Below are positions 1-8,571 of a stretch of 64,000 nucleotides of DNA, piece after piece. Source of the DNA: Parabacteroides distasonis ATCC 8503. Its GTDB lineage: Bacteria; Bacteroidota; Bacteroidia; Bacteroidales; Tannerellaceae. The notes beneath the pieces are model-generated. The model saw nothing but the letters and a program-made list of their open reading frames with translations. It searched no databases and was not told the origin of the DNA. Where the stretch lies: positions 3,182,501 through 3,246,500 of the forward strand of contig NC_009615.1 of assembly GCF_000012845.1 (NCBI RefSeq), written 5' to 3'. Every line of letters begins with the position of its first letter. The first letter of the stretch is position 1. The translations under genes were made by a program, and so were the position numbers.

Positions 1-1674
1 TGGCGAAACCAATTCATTGGACAACATATCATTTTTTGTTAGTCCTGTAATTTTATCATAAGGATCGCCAATAACTAATGTTCCCGGAGCAATAGTCGTT
101 ACAGTAAACAAATTGGGATTAGTACTACCCGTCGGACTGGCGGGTGTATTAGTTCCCCCAGACACAACTCCTGTCAGATATTGAGGAGGATACTGATCCA
201 CTGCAATTCCTAATACTTTCAAACCCTCTACATTATGAACTCCAAAAACAAATTGCTTTGGGAAATAATTCTCTGGTAATTTACTCGTAATTTTAATATA
301 TCCACTCTTTCCTAAATCTCCTATTATAGACGGATACTGCTTATCTTTATTATCATAGTATCCTGTACCTTTAGTAATAACATTTCCTTTTAACTCATAC
401 TTTTCATAAGTCGCATAAGATGGTTGATCAATCGTAATATTCGAGCTAGAAGCAAACTCAATCTTATACTCAGTGATATTCGCCATCACCACCTTAGTCT
501 CCCTAACGAACAAATACTTCAAATCTGCAATAACCACATCCACGACAAACTTTTCCACGCCTTCCCACGGTGTTGTAGATACCATAAAGTTGATTCGTTG
601 TGTCTTCATGGATATTTTACCTGTAAGCTCATATCTATTACCATGTATGATACCATTTGTCGTACATCCCTCAAGTTCTGTTGTAGGATTAAAATCCTCA
701 TATTTATAAGAATGATCTTTCTCTTCCTCTATAATACTTCCCTTTGTTACATTTTGAATAGTCATATCCTCATTAAAGGTAGTCGTGACCTGTATCTTTT
801 GTAAATCACCCGTTACATATATAGACAATGGGGTTAACGTCGTGTTCAACTTCTCATAGGTATAAAAAGGTAACGCAACGCCATTTTGCAATGTAATATC
901 CTTTGCCGTAGAGAAAGCATCATCATATTGATTATCTCGACCAAGCAATATTAAATCTGATTTCTGATTGATATTCTTGATCGTAAGTTTAGTTACAGTA
1001 TAGAACCACTGGTTAGTTATTTTTGTATCAGCTGTTGCAGACACAGTCTCCGGCTCTTCATCTACCGTAAACTTCATATCGATGCGTGCCGCTAATTGTG
1101 TCATCGGAACAGATATACTTGTCACAGCCGTATTTAGGTCATACGCAGCCAACTCCCCGACCTTTACCAAATTTGAAGCATCAAAAGTTCCACCTGAAAC
1201 GGTTTCCGACAAACCTTTCAGGTTCTCATAAGTAGTCGTTCCCAATCTAGCCAAGTCCTCATAATGCGTTGAATTCGCAATCGCTACGATACGAACCTTA
1301 CCTGTCTTTGCTTGTATATTATCAATTTTATAAGCAATCAATGTTTTTCCATCAATCGTTACGGTAGAATTGGGAATTCCCCCGTCAAACGCTACAGACT
1401 TGTACTCCAAGCACTCACCCACAGTTCCATTCGCCTCATTAAATATAGCGACCACAACATTATTCACTTTTACCTCATCCTCTGTCGAATATGTATACCC
1501 TTCAGCGATATCCCCTCCAGCTTTCGTCATCGCTGTCACTTCTCCCAAAGTAAGAGTCATAGAGAATGAGATATCCCGCCCGTCCTCATTTCCTCGCTGA
1601 ACTTCTTCTTCCGAGTTACAGCTCGTGAAAAGCAGTCCAACAAACAGCACTGATAATATATTCCTTATTTTCAT
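1..1674 (-). CDS. Fimbrillin-like lipoprotein, partial (3' end off the window)
   Basis: The minus-strand frame is open from an ATG at 1674 to base 1, giving at least 558 codons without a stop. The product starts with a lipoprotein signal whose lipobox reads LLFTSC (Cys at about residue 20), so it should be a lipidated surface or periplasmic protein. A PMTQLAARIDMKF segment near residue 185 matches the conserved strand of FimA/Mfa-like fimbrillin N-domains, and the neighbouring gene carries a matching segment. It lies 32 bp downstream of that second lipoprotein gene and is probably co-transcribed from the control region near 2870-3070. The C-terminus is outside the window, so major subunit, tip or other adhesin roles cannot be separated. 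The fimbrial assignment is inference from motif and context. Confidence 0.75.
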   Translation of the reverse strand, partial: MKIRNILSVLFVGLLFTSCNSEEEVQRGNEDGRDISFSMTLTLGEVTAMTKAGGDIAEGYTYSTEDEVKVNNVVVAIFNEANGTVGECLEYKSVAFDGGIPNSTVTIDGKTLIAYKIDNIQAKTGKVRIVAIANSTHYEDLARLGTTTYENLKGLSETVSGGTFDASNLVKVGELAAYDLNTAVTSISVPMTQLAARIDMKFTVDEEPETVSATADTKITNQWFYTVTKLTIKNINQKSDLILLGRDNQYDDAFSTAKDITLQNGVALPFYTYEKLNTTLTPLSIYVTGDLQKIQVTTTFNEDMTIQNVTKGSIIEEEKDHSYKYEDFNPTTELEGCTTNGIIHGNRYELTGKISMKTQRINFMVSTTPWEGVEKFVVDVVIADLKYLFVRETKVVMANITEYKIEFASSSNITIDQPSYATYEKYELKGNVITKGTGYYDNKDKQYPSIIGDLGKSGYIKITSKLPENYFPKQFVFGVHNVEGLKVLGIAVDQYPPQYLTGVVSGGTNTPASPTGSTNPNLFTVTTIAPGTLVIGDPYDKITGLTKNDMLSNELVSP

Positions 1675-1706
1675 AATCTTGTATTTTTATTTTACCCGTT
1701 TACACC

Positions 1707-2813
1707 TTAATTATCTTCCATAGGAATGGATATGGTATTATTCAACCAATCTCTTGTATAGCAAAGTAGTTCTGTCTCGACTTTATCTCCAATAATAGTC
1801 ATATTGACAACCAAGCGATAAACATATCCGGATTTAACGCCATGTAAGATATTTCCTTCCTTATTGATCACAAACGGCCTCGTAGTTCTTTCCTCATTGC
1901 TATTTCCTATTTTGAACCGAACCTGCATTTTTACTTGATCACTCTCTGCCTTCGCCAGATTCCGGAAAGAATAAAAAGACAATAGATTCTTATTATCTAC
2001 AAAAGAATAAGTTGACGGAAGATCCGATACCCCATTATAGACCTCCACATTACACGTTTTACTCTCAGACAAATAAGTCGCATTTTTATGAGTTTGCTCA
2101 TTTATCGTATAACTCTCAGGATTCAAGTTTAACAGATCCACTCCTGTAACAGTAACCTTCTCTTTAACAGATGCTCCTTGAAAACCTGAAACATTAAATT
2201 CCGCAAGTTCTATTCGAGCTGTTAGTTGAGAAAGAGGTATTGCACCTATTTCTAAAGGCTTTCCCAATGCCTCCGCAATTGTTGGATAGCCAGCAAAGTC
2301 AGTATCAAAACTGATATCCATTTTCCCAACTTTTACCAAAGCATCCTTATCATCCTGTATTATATCCTTTATATTATTTTCCGATTGGCAACCCGCAAAC
2401 GACTTCGAGCTATTAGCGATTACCATCACGGAATAAGGACTAGGCTTTTTCACTTTTAAAATCACTTTAGCCCAATCATCTTTCGTTCCGTCTTTCGTTT
2501 TAACGATATAATTCTCCTTATTCACAAACAACCCTTCCATTATGGAACTGACTTGTGTGCCCTCAAAAAATATCAACGTACAATTATTAATCTCTGCCTC
2601 ATCCATAGAAGCAGGTAATGTTCCAGCATCAGATAAGGATTTTGTCTCCAAAGAAGAAAGAGAAGTCTTAAGAACAAAAGCGGCCTCTCCCATCTCTATC
2701 TCAACATTTCCCGAATCTCCTATCTCCATGTCCCTCAGCACGTCATCCTCCATCGAGCAAGCGACTGCTAATAGCATCAAGCAAATACTTGAGATTATTG
2801 TCTTTATTTTCAT
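1707..2813 (-). CDS. Fimbrillin-like lipoprotein (FimA/Mfa family)
   Basis: This 368-residue protein has a lipoprotein signal peptide ending in LLAVACS. The central segment PLSQLTARIELAEF is the conserved strand of the fimbrillin N-domain, and the C-terminus (YTRDWLNNTISI) has the Trp-containing final strand common in FimA/Mfa1-type subunits. Proteins of this kind are exported as lipoproteins and assembled into fimbriae by donor-strand exchange. It is the first gene downstream of a pair of inverted repeats at 2871-2888 and 3051-3068, so its expression may be switched by DNA inversion. Another fimbrillin-like gene follows 32 bp later. It could equally be an anchor or accessory subunit rather than the shaft protein. 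Confidence 0.75.
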   Translation of the reverse strand: MKIKTIISSICLMLLAVACSMEDDVLRDMEIGDSGNVEIEMGEAAFVLKTSLSSLETKSLSDAGTLPASMDEAEINNCTLIFFEGTQVSSIMEGLFVNKENYIVKTKDGTKDDWAKVILKVKKPSPYSVMVIANSSKSFAGCQSENNIKDIIQDDKDALVKVGKMDISFDTDFAGYPTIAEALGKPLEIGAIPLSQLTARIELAEFNVSGFQGASVKEKVTVTGVDLLNLNPESYTINEQTHKNATYLSESKTCNVEVYNGVSDLPSTYSFVDNKNLLSFYSFRNLAKAESDQVKMQVRFKIGNSNEERTTRPFVINKEGNILHGVKSGYVYRLVVNMTIIGDKVETELLCYTRDWLNNTISIPMEDN

Positions 2814-2870
2814 GTCCCTATATTTTATTCGTTTAACTTATTCCTCGTTGTTTAGAATATAAGGATCGTT

Positions 2871-2888
2871 TTAGTTCCGATAGGACTA
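2871..2888. repeat. Left arm of candidate invertible element
   Basis: TTAGTTCCGATAGGACTA matches the reverse complement of 3051-3068 at 17 of 18 positions. It lies 58 bp upstream of the fimbrillin-like gene starting at 2813. The arm has its own dyad (AGTYC and GGACT around a 5-bp centre), as expected for a site-specific recombinase core. The recombinase is not in the window. Confidence 0.6.
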
Positions 2889-3050
2889 TTTAATCTAGCC
2901 CTATTATTAAATCCTTATATTATAATCTCTTATATAAATCCATCCCCTTTAGAGAAGAACTTATGAAAATCATCCTTACCTGTTTTCTTGTAGGGTAAAG
3001 AGTTGATACTTTCTTGTATATCCTCTTTACTTAAGCCTGTTTAAAGTATT
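2889..3050. promoter_or_regulatory. Candidate invertible control segment for the fimbrillin operon
   Basis: This is a 162-bp AT-rich stretch between two inverted arms, with no ORF. The best Bacteroidota-like promoter match is on the plus strand: TTTT at 2983-2986, 20 bp, then TACTTTCT at 3007-3014. It would point away from the lipoprotein genes in the present orientation. The match is imperfect, so the present ON/OFF state cannot be fixed from sequence alone. The arrangement follows known phase-variable surface loci of Bacteroidales; inversion itself is inferred. Confidence 0.45.
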
Positions 3051-3068
3051 TAGTCCTATCGGGACTAA
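3051..3068. repeat. Right arm of candidate invertible element
   Basis: TAGTCCTATCGGGACTAA is the inverted partner of 2871-2888, with one mismatch. The core AGTCC-TATCG-GGACT is itself a dyad. Confidence 0.6.
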
Positions 3069-3556
3069 GTTTCCAAAATCAAGCTTGTGAACTTTTTACA
3101 CGGACAAAATTAGATGGATACATTAATGTAGGGAATAGGCGGAACTTTCAACTTTAAGGGGTAAAACTAGCAATTTGAGGCTTGCTGAAATAAACGATAG
3201 AGAATCCTATCATTTCGATAGAGATACCTACGCTGAGAAAAAATATAAACTCGTTTCCAGAGATTTTTTGATGTACTGTTTCATACGAGAAGATCCAGTG
3301 ATAAGGGAGGCTTATCGTATATTTCTATGTATGCTCTTGTTCTCTATCGAATGATTCGGTAAAAAGTCGTACGTGTTTCTCGAAAAACATTTACGACTTT
3401 TCAAAAAAACACGTACGTCTTTTGCGAAAAACACAATCGTATTTTTAAGACACTAATGTCCAATAACTTACAGAGCCATGTCATTCATATACTTATTGTA
3501 TGGAATTTGTCTTGGAATGTAGTATGTCCTTACTTTAAGTTACCATTTTGAAGGGA
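3069..3556. other. Intergenic region with short tandem repeats, no gene seen
   Basis: No convincing ORF or RNA gene was found in these 488 bp. The notable content is an array at 3362-3446 built on AAACACGTACG-type motifs, annotated separately. The remainder is AT-rich and unremarkable. Confidence 0.6.
3362..3446. repeat. 22-bp degenerate tandem repeat with inverted flank
   Basis: Three consecutive 22-bp units start at 3381, 3403 and 3425, each an A-run plus ACA, a TACG-like centre and a T-run. A 17-bp segment at 3362-3378 is the reverse complement of 3407-3423 with one mismatch. The same AAACACGTACGT core forms a perfect 24-bp palindrome at 4684-4707, so this belongs to a small dispersed motif family. 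Its function is unknown. Confidence 0.6.
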
Positions 3557-3557
3557 T

Positions 3558-3579
3558 GAGACGTAGTACGCTACGTCTC
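3558..3579. repeat. REP-like hairpin, family copy 1
   Basis: GAGACGTAG and CTACGTCTC form a 9-bp stem around a TACG loop, followed by TACAAC. It lies 46 bp past the stop of the TPR gene (minus strand). It shares the outer GTAGAGACG...CGTCTCTAC shell with copies at 8386, 12973 and 46533. Confidence 0.75.
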
Positions 3580-3624
3580 TACAACTAGAGGTATCCAATG
3601 GGATTGAAAATGTGGTTACCTTGA

Positions 3625-4590
3625 TCAAAAGATTCCCCCTTTATACATATTATCGAAATTCGAATGCTGTCCGTTCATCTTCTGGGCCTCTTCGCCTTCT
3701 GGATTCAGTTCCAAAGATTTCTTCAAGTCCTCGAACGCACCGGTCTTATCTCCTTTCAGATTCTTGGCTCGCCCACGCTCACTATAAGCCTTGGCAAAAG
3801 ACGGATTCGTCTCGATCGCCTCGTCAAAGAAAGCGATCGCCTCGTCATATTTCTTTTGCTCGATCAATAACTGACCAGATAAGATACAAGCATCCTCATT
3901 AAACGGATTTAGATCTAGGACCTGCTGGAAATCAGAATTCGCAGCCTCGATATCCCCTAAAGCCATATGAATACGTCCTCTCAATAAATAAGAACTTTCC
4001 TCCTCCGGCACGATCTCGATCGCTTTCTCCACATCGGGCAGCGCCTCTTTAGCTTGTCCCAGTCCTAAAAGAATCTCTGCACGCAATAAATAAGCATCGG
4101 CGAAATCCTCCTTCAAGGAGATCGATCTCGTTAGGTCGGCGATAGCGCCAAATACGTCATTCGTCGCTTTCTTCGCTTTTGCCATCATGAAATAAGCGAC
4201 ATGATTAGAAGGCTCTAGCTCGATCACGTGCAAACAATCGGTTATGACCTCCGCATCCTTATCCAACATAAACAATAAGTTAACGCGAGTCAAGCGGGTA
4301 GCGATATGATCCGGCTCCATCTCAACCATCCGGTTCAACACGTCCTCGGCTTTCCCCAGCTCGTTCGCCATCGTATAAGCGGAGACGAGATAGCTCATCG
4401 TCTCAAAATCCTCCTGTATATTCAGCGCCTCCGTAAAGCATTTGATCGCATAAGCAAGTTTTCCCATCTTCTGGGCACGCACGCCGTCGTATTTCAAGAT
4501 ATCAAAGTTCTTCTGCTCGTTCTTCGCCTTATCCTCCGTCGCCTCGGCCGGTTTGGAAGAAGAGAATAAAGATGTAAAGAAATTTCCCAT
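3625..4590 (-). CDS. Tetratricopeptide repeat protein
   Basis: This 321-residue protein has no signal peptide and is probably cytoplasmic. After a short charged lead (residues 1-30) it consists almost entirely of TPR units, about eight between residues 35 and 310. Typical signatures are LAYAIKCFTEALNI, AYLLRAEILLGLGQAKEAL and FAKAYSERGRAKNLKGDK. TPR arrays mediate protein-protein contacts; no catalytic domain is present and no specific partner can be named. The gene stands alone, with a REP-like hairpin after its 3' end and an intergenic palindrome between it and the divergent oadGAB operon. Its start is a clean ATG at 4590. Confidence 0.85.
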   Translation of the reverse strand: MGNFFTSLFSSSKPAEATEDKAKNEQKNFDILKYDGVRAQKMGKLAYAIKCFTEALNIQEDFETMSYLVSAYTMANELGKAEDVLNRMVEMEPDHIATRLTRVNLLFMLDKDAEVITDCLHVIELEPSNHVAYFMMAKAKKATNDVFGAIADLTRSISLKEDFADAYLLRAEILLGLGQAKEALPDVEKAIEIVPEEESSYLLRGRIHMALGDIEAANSDFQQVLDLNPFNEDACILSGQLLIEQKKYDEAIAFFDEAIETNPSFAKAYSERGRAKNLKGDKTGAFEDLKKSLELNPEGEEAQKMNGQHSNFDNMYKGGIF

Positions 4591-4683
4591 GGTCTTATTC
4601 CTTAATTATTATAGTTCTACATTATTAGAGTTCCACCGCAAAGTTACGGTAATATATTTGAATTTTCAGCCGTACAAGCATCG

Positions 4684-4707
4684 GAAAAAACACGTACGTG
4701 TTTTTTC
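4684..4707. promoter_or_regulatory. 24-bp perfect palindrome in a divergent promoter region
   Basis: An A-rich arm, the core CACGTACGTG and a T-rich arm make a perfect 24-bp dyad centred at 4695/4696. It lies 94 bp upstream of the TPR gene start and 173 bp upstream of oadG. It could be an operator or an A/T-flanked bidirectional terminator. The related motif at 3407-3423 argues for a dispersed repeat. Confidence 0.55.
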
Positions 4708-4797
4708 AAGCTGACAATCATTCACCGAAAAGGCCGTTTCGCTTATTTATTTTCATTTTTTTAATTAAAATGTAACAGATCGTTTTCCAGTATTTTA

Positions 4798-4805
4798 TAA
4801 TTTTG
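4798..4805 (+). promoter_or_regulatory. -7 promoter box for oadGAB
   Basis: TAATTTTG fits the Bacteroidota -7 consensus TAnnTTTG. It lies about 75 bp upstream of the oadG start. No clear TTTG -33 box is present at the expected spacing, so confidence is moderate. Confidence 0.45.
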
Positions 4806-4879
4806 CGATTGTTTTTAATTTGGCTGAAAGTTGCTCAATCCTTTGTAGAAACCTTTTAAGCTAGCCACAAATATAGAAT

Positions 4880-5176
4880 ATGGAGAATATAGAGACAGGA
4901 CTTTTGTTAATGGTAGTTGGAATGACCACCGTATTTGCTATCCTTTTGATCGTTATCTATCTGGGGAAAGGACTTATCGTCTTGGTGAATAAATACGCGC
5001 CGGAAGAGATCATAGCGAAGAAACCAGTAGCGGCAGCCGTTCGGGTACAAACGGCCACTCCAACGCAAACCACCGCGATCGGTAGCCTTTCCGGACAGGA
5101 GACAGCCGCCATCGTATCGGCAATCAGTGCCGTGACCCGTGGACAGGGGAAAGTTATCAAAATTGAGAAAGTATAA
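4880..5176 (+). CDS. oadG: Na+-translocating decarboxylase gamma subunit
   Basis: This 98-residue protein has one N-terminal membrane helix (LLLMVVGMTTVFAILLIVIYLG, about residues 8-29) and a short Ala/Pro/Thr-rich cytoplasmic tail. This is the typical size and architecture of OadG/sodium-pump gamma subunits, which hold the soluble alpha subunit to the membrane beta subunit. It is the first gene of a three-gene operon, 18 bp upstream of the alpha subunit. The gene order gamma-alpha-beta is the one known for oxaloacetate decarboxylase (oadGAB). The family call is firm because of motif, size and neighbours. Confidence 0.9.
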   Translation: MENIETGLLLMVVGMTTVFAILLIVIYLGKGLIVLVNKYAPEEIIAKKPVAAAVRVQTATPTQTTAIGSLSGQETAAIVSAISAVTRGQGKVIKIEKV

Positions 5177-5194
5177 ATAATACATATTAATATC

Positions 5195-7120
5195 ATGAAA
5201 AGAGAAATCAAATTCAGTTTGGTCTTCAGAGACATGTGGCAATCCGCCGGAAAGTATGTCCCGACCGTAGACCAACTAACCAGAGTCGCTCCGGCAATTA
5301 TCGAGATGGGCTGTTTCGCCCGGGTGGAAACGAATGGCGGAGGATTTGAACAAGTCAACTTATTATTCGGCGAGAATCCTAATAAAGCGGTCCGTGAATG
5401 GACAAAACCTTTCCATGCGGCAGGCATTCAGACGCATATGTTGGACCGTGCGTTAAACGGCCTTCGCATGAGCCCGGTACCCGACGATGTACGTCAGCTA
5501 TTTTATAAGGTAAAGAAAGCGCAAGGAACGGATATCGCCCGCACGTTCTGCGGCCTGAACGACGTACGGAATATCGCCCCATCTATTAAATACGCAAAAG
5601 AGGCCGGTATGATCTCACAATGTTCCTTGTGTATCACGCATTCTCCGGTACATACGGTTGAGTATTATACCAAGATGGCATTCGAGTTGATCGAACTCGG
5701 AGCGGATGAGATTTGTATCAAGGATATGGCCGGTATCGGACGTCCGTACACATTAGGCCGTATCGTAGCCAATATCAAGGAAAAATATCCAGAGATCCCT
5801 ATCCAATATCATAGCCATGCCGGTCCCGGCTTTAACGTAGCTTCCATCATGGAGGTTTGTAACGCGGGTTGCGACTATATCGACGTAGGTATGGAGCCGC
5901 TTTCTTGGGGTACAGGGCACGCGGACTTGCTGACCGTACAGGCTATGTTGAAGGACGCCGGTTATAAGGTGCCCGAGATCAATATGGAGGCTTATATGAA
6001 GGTTCGTGCCTTGGTTCAAGAATTCATGGATGATTTCTTGGGATTGTATATCAGCCCGAAGAACCGGTTGATGAATTCCTTGCTAATCGGACCGGGACTT
6101 CCGGGCGGTATGATGGGTAGCTTGATGGCAGACCTTGAGAAGAACCTAGAGACGATCAACAAGAGCAATATAAAGAACAACAAACCGCTGATGTCTCAAG
6201 ACCAGTTATTGATCAAGTTGTTCGACGAGGTAGCTTACGTATGGCCACGTGTCGGTTATCCTCCATTGGTAACTCCATTCAGCCAATACGTGAAGAACCT
6301 AGCTTTGATGAACGTCATGCAGATGGAGAAGGGGAAAGCCCGCTGGAGCATGATCGCCGATGATATCTGGGATATGATCCTTGGAAAAGCCGGACGACTC
6401 CCAGGTCCGTTGGCTCCCGAGATTATCGAGAAGGCGCAAGCCGAGGGACGTAAGTTCTTCGAAGGTAATCCTCAAGACAATTACCCGGACGCGTTGGATA
6501 AGTACCGCAAGTTGATGAACGAGAAACAATGGGAAGTTGGCGAGGACGAGGAAGAACTCTTCGAATACGCCATGCACCCCGCTCAATACGAGGCATATCG
6601 CTCTGGAAAGGCCAAGGTCGAGTTTAAGGCAGACGTGGCAAAACGTAAGGCAGAGAAAGCGAACGCCGGTAAACCGACGGTACCCGCCACTCCTGCCGCA
6701 CCGGCTCCGGCACCTGCCGCTGCATTAACGATGCCGACGACTCCGCAAGTCATGACCGTAGATGTAAACGGACAGGCTTACCATGTGACCGTCGCTTTTG
6801 GTGATACCAACAGCTCAACTCCGGAAGTTAAACCGACAGTGGCTCCCGCCCCGACAGCCCCAGAGGTAACAAACGTTCCCGCAGGCGCTGGGAAAGAGGT
6901 GCTTTCTCCGCTGGAAGGTAAATTCTTCCTAGTAAAGAACGCTTCCGATACCCCGGTGAAGGTGGGCGACGTAGTGAAAGAAGGGGATGTCCTTTGCTAC
7001 GTGGAAGCCATGAAAACATACAATGCCGTACGTGCCGAGTTCGGGGGAACGATCACGGCGATCTGCCTGTCTTCCGGTGATGCCGTATCTGAGGATGATG
7101 TATTAATGACGATTCAATAA
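5195..7120 (+). CDS. oadA: Biotin-dependent decarboxylase alpha subunit (oxaloacetate decarboxylase type)
   Basis: This 641-residue cytoplasmic subunit transfers the carboxyl group from the substrate (oxaloacetate in the classic enzyme) to its own biotin. The carboxyltransferase barrel begins with FRDMWQSAG and contains the metal-site segment IQYHSHAGPG near residue 210. A conserved PYC/OADA domain follows to about residue 475. A Pro/Ala linker (about residues 488-570) leads to a C-terminal biotinyl domain with VEAMKTYN; the biotinylated lysine is K607. It overlaps oadB by one base (TAATG), so translation is probably coupled. Substrate is inferred from family and gene order; a related acyl-CoA or pyruvate/oxaloacetate role cannot be excluded. 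Confidence 0.92.
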   Translation: MKREIKFSLVFRDMWQSAGKYVPTVDQLTRVAPAIIEMGCFARVETNGGGFEQVNLLFGENPNKAVREWTKPFHAAGIQTHMLDRALNGLRMSPVPDDVRQLFYKVKKAQGTDIARTFCGLNDVRNIAPSIKYAKEAGMISQCSLCITHSPVHTVEYYTKMAFELIELGADEICIKDMAGIGRPYTLGRIVANIKEKYPEIPIQYHSHAGPGFNVASIMEVCNAGCDYIDVGMEPLSWGTGHADLLTVQAMLKDAGYKVPEINMEAYMKVRALVQEFMDDFLGLYISPKNRLMNSLLIGPGLPGGMMGSLMADLEKNLETINKSNIKNNKPLMSQDQLLIKLFDEVAYVWPRVGYPPLVTPFSQYVKNLALMNVMQMEKGKARWSMIADDIWDMILGKAGRLPGPLAPEIIEKAQAEGRKFFEGNPQDNYPDALDKYRKLMNEKQWEVGEDEEELFEYAMHPAQYEAYRSGKAKVEFKADVAKRKAEKANAGKPTVPATPAAPAPAPAAALTMPTTPQVMTVDVNGQAYHVTVAFGDTNSSTPEVKPTVAPAPTAPEVTNVPAGAGKEVLSPLEGKFFLVKNASDTPVKVGDVVKEGDVLCYVEAMKTYNAVRAEFGGTITAICLSSGDAVSEDDVLMTIQ

Positions 7121-8355
7121 TGAACGAGATATTTCAAAACTTATATGAGATGACTGCGTTCAGCAATATCATTGCTGAACCGCAGTTCTTGATCATGTAT
7201 GCCATAGCGTTCGTATTGCTCTACCTCGGTATCAAGAAACAATACGAGCCGCTATTGCTCGTGCCTATCGCGTTCGGCGTATTGCTCGCCAATTTCCCCG
7301 GAGGCGATATGGGAGTGATTCAAGCGGATGAGAATGGGTTGGTTAATGTACACGGCGTGATGAGAAACATCTGGGAAATGCCGCTGCATGATATCGCACA
7401 CGAACTTGGCTTGATGAACTTCATCTATTATATGTTGATCAAGACGGGCTTCTTGCCGCCGATTATCTTCATGGGTGTCGGTGCGTTGACCGACTTCGGA
7501 CCGATGCTCCGTAACCTTCGCCTATCCATTTTCGGCGCCGCGGCTCAATTGGGAATCTTCACGGTGCTTTTGGTAGCGATCTTGATGGGATTCACACCAA
7601 AAGAGGCAGCGTCTTTAGGTATTATCGGTGGCGCCGATGGCCCGACGGCTATCTTCACGACCATTAAATTGGCTCCGCATTTGCTAGGCCCGATCGCTAT
7701 CGCCGCTTATTCTTACATGGCTTTGGTACCGGTTATCATCCCGTTGGTCGTTAAGCTACTGTGTTCTAAGAAAGAATTACAGATCAACATGAAGGAACAA
7801 GAGAAGAAATACCCTTCTAACATGGAGATCAAGAATTTGCGTGTATTGAAGATTATCTTCCCGATCGTGGTAACTACCGTAGTCGCCCTGTTTGTTCCCA
7901 GCTCCGTTCCTTTGATCGGTATGTTGATGTTCGGTAATCTTGTAAAAGAGATCGGAACCAATACGTTCCGTCTGTTCGATGCCGCTTCCAACAGTATCAT
8001 GAACGCAGCCACGATCTTCCTCGGATTATCCGTCGGGGCAACCATGACCACGGAAGCGTTCTTGAACCTAACAACAATCGGTATCGTAATCGGCGGTTTC
8101 TTGGCATTCGCCTTGTCTATCGCCGGAGGTATCTTCTTCGTTAAGATTTTCAATTTGTTCACTAAGAAGAAAATCAATCCGCTTATCGGAGCCACGGGTT
8201 TAAGCGCCGTGCCAATGGCCTCTCGTGTGGCGAATGAGATCGCGTTGCAATATGATCCGAAGAACCATGTCTTGCAATATTGCATGGCTAGTAATATCTC
8301 GGGAGTGATCGGCTCGGCGGTAGCTGCCGGCGTATTGATTTCCTTCTTGGGATAA
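7120..8355 (+). CDS. oadB: Na+-translocating decarboxylase beta subunit
   Basis: This is a 411-residue polytopic inner-membrane protein with roughly ten hydrophobic segments. It carries the family hallmark GGADGPTAIF near residue 170, whose Asp is essential for Na+ transport in characterised homologues. The subunit decarboxylates the carboxybiotin of the alpha subunit and couples this to Na+ export. The start ATG overlaps the alpha-subunit stop codon. A REP-like hairpin lies 31 bp past its stop. With the nearby NhaC-type antiporters it points to a sodium-based energy economy, as is common in Bacteroidota. Confidence 0.93.
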   Translation: MNEIFQNLYEMTAFSNIIAEPQFLIMYAIAFVLLYLGIKKQYEPLLLVPIAFGVLLANFPGGDMGVIQADENGLVNVHGVMRNIWEMPLHDIAHELGLMNFIYYMLIKTGFLPPIIFMGVGALTDFGPMLRNLRLSIFGAAAQLGIFTVLLVAILMGFTPKEAASLGIIGGADGPTAIFTTIKLAPHLLGPIAIAAYSYMALVPVIIPLVVKLLCSKKELQINMKEQEKKYPSNMEIKNLRVLKIIFPIVVTTVVALFVPSSVPLIGMLMFGNLVKEIGTNTFRLFDAASNSIMNAATIFLGLSVGATMTTEAFLNLTTIGIVIGGFLAFALSIAGGIFFVKIFNLFTKKKINPLIGATGLSAVPMASRVANEIALQYDPKNHVLQYCMASNISGVIGSAVAAGVLISFLG

Positions 8356-8385
8356 ATAAGATTAAATAGTATAAGTAGACGGTGG

Positions 8386-8407
8386 GAGACGGGGCATGCC
8401 CCGTCTC
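8386..8407. repeat. REP-like hairpin, family copy 2
   Basis: A perfect 22-bp palindrome (GAGACGGGGC and its complement) followed by TACAA. It lies 31 bp after oadB. It could act as a terminator or mRNA 3'-end stabiliser, but there is no U-run. It is one of four related copies in the window. Confidence 0.8.
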
Positions 8408-8571
8408 TACAACCGGAATCAAGAGAAATAGGCCAACCTTAACATCTATTAGTATCCAAAATGACTTTTTAGATAAATAATTTCCCCGAAATGCTGTAAT
8501 CCAAAAATATTTAGTTTAATTTGTGACTTGATATAGGAATGTATTTATCCTTTTCTTAAAAGCGATTGTAT

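Noticed and set aside
424..1600. Plus-strand ORFs of 76-126 codons
   Set aside because: They lie antisense to a continuous minus-strand lipoprotein gene that is open to the window edge and have no recognisable features.
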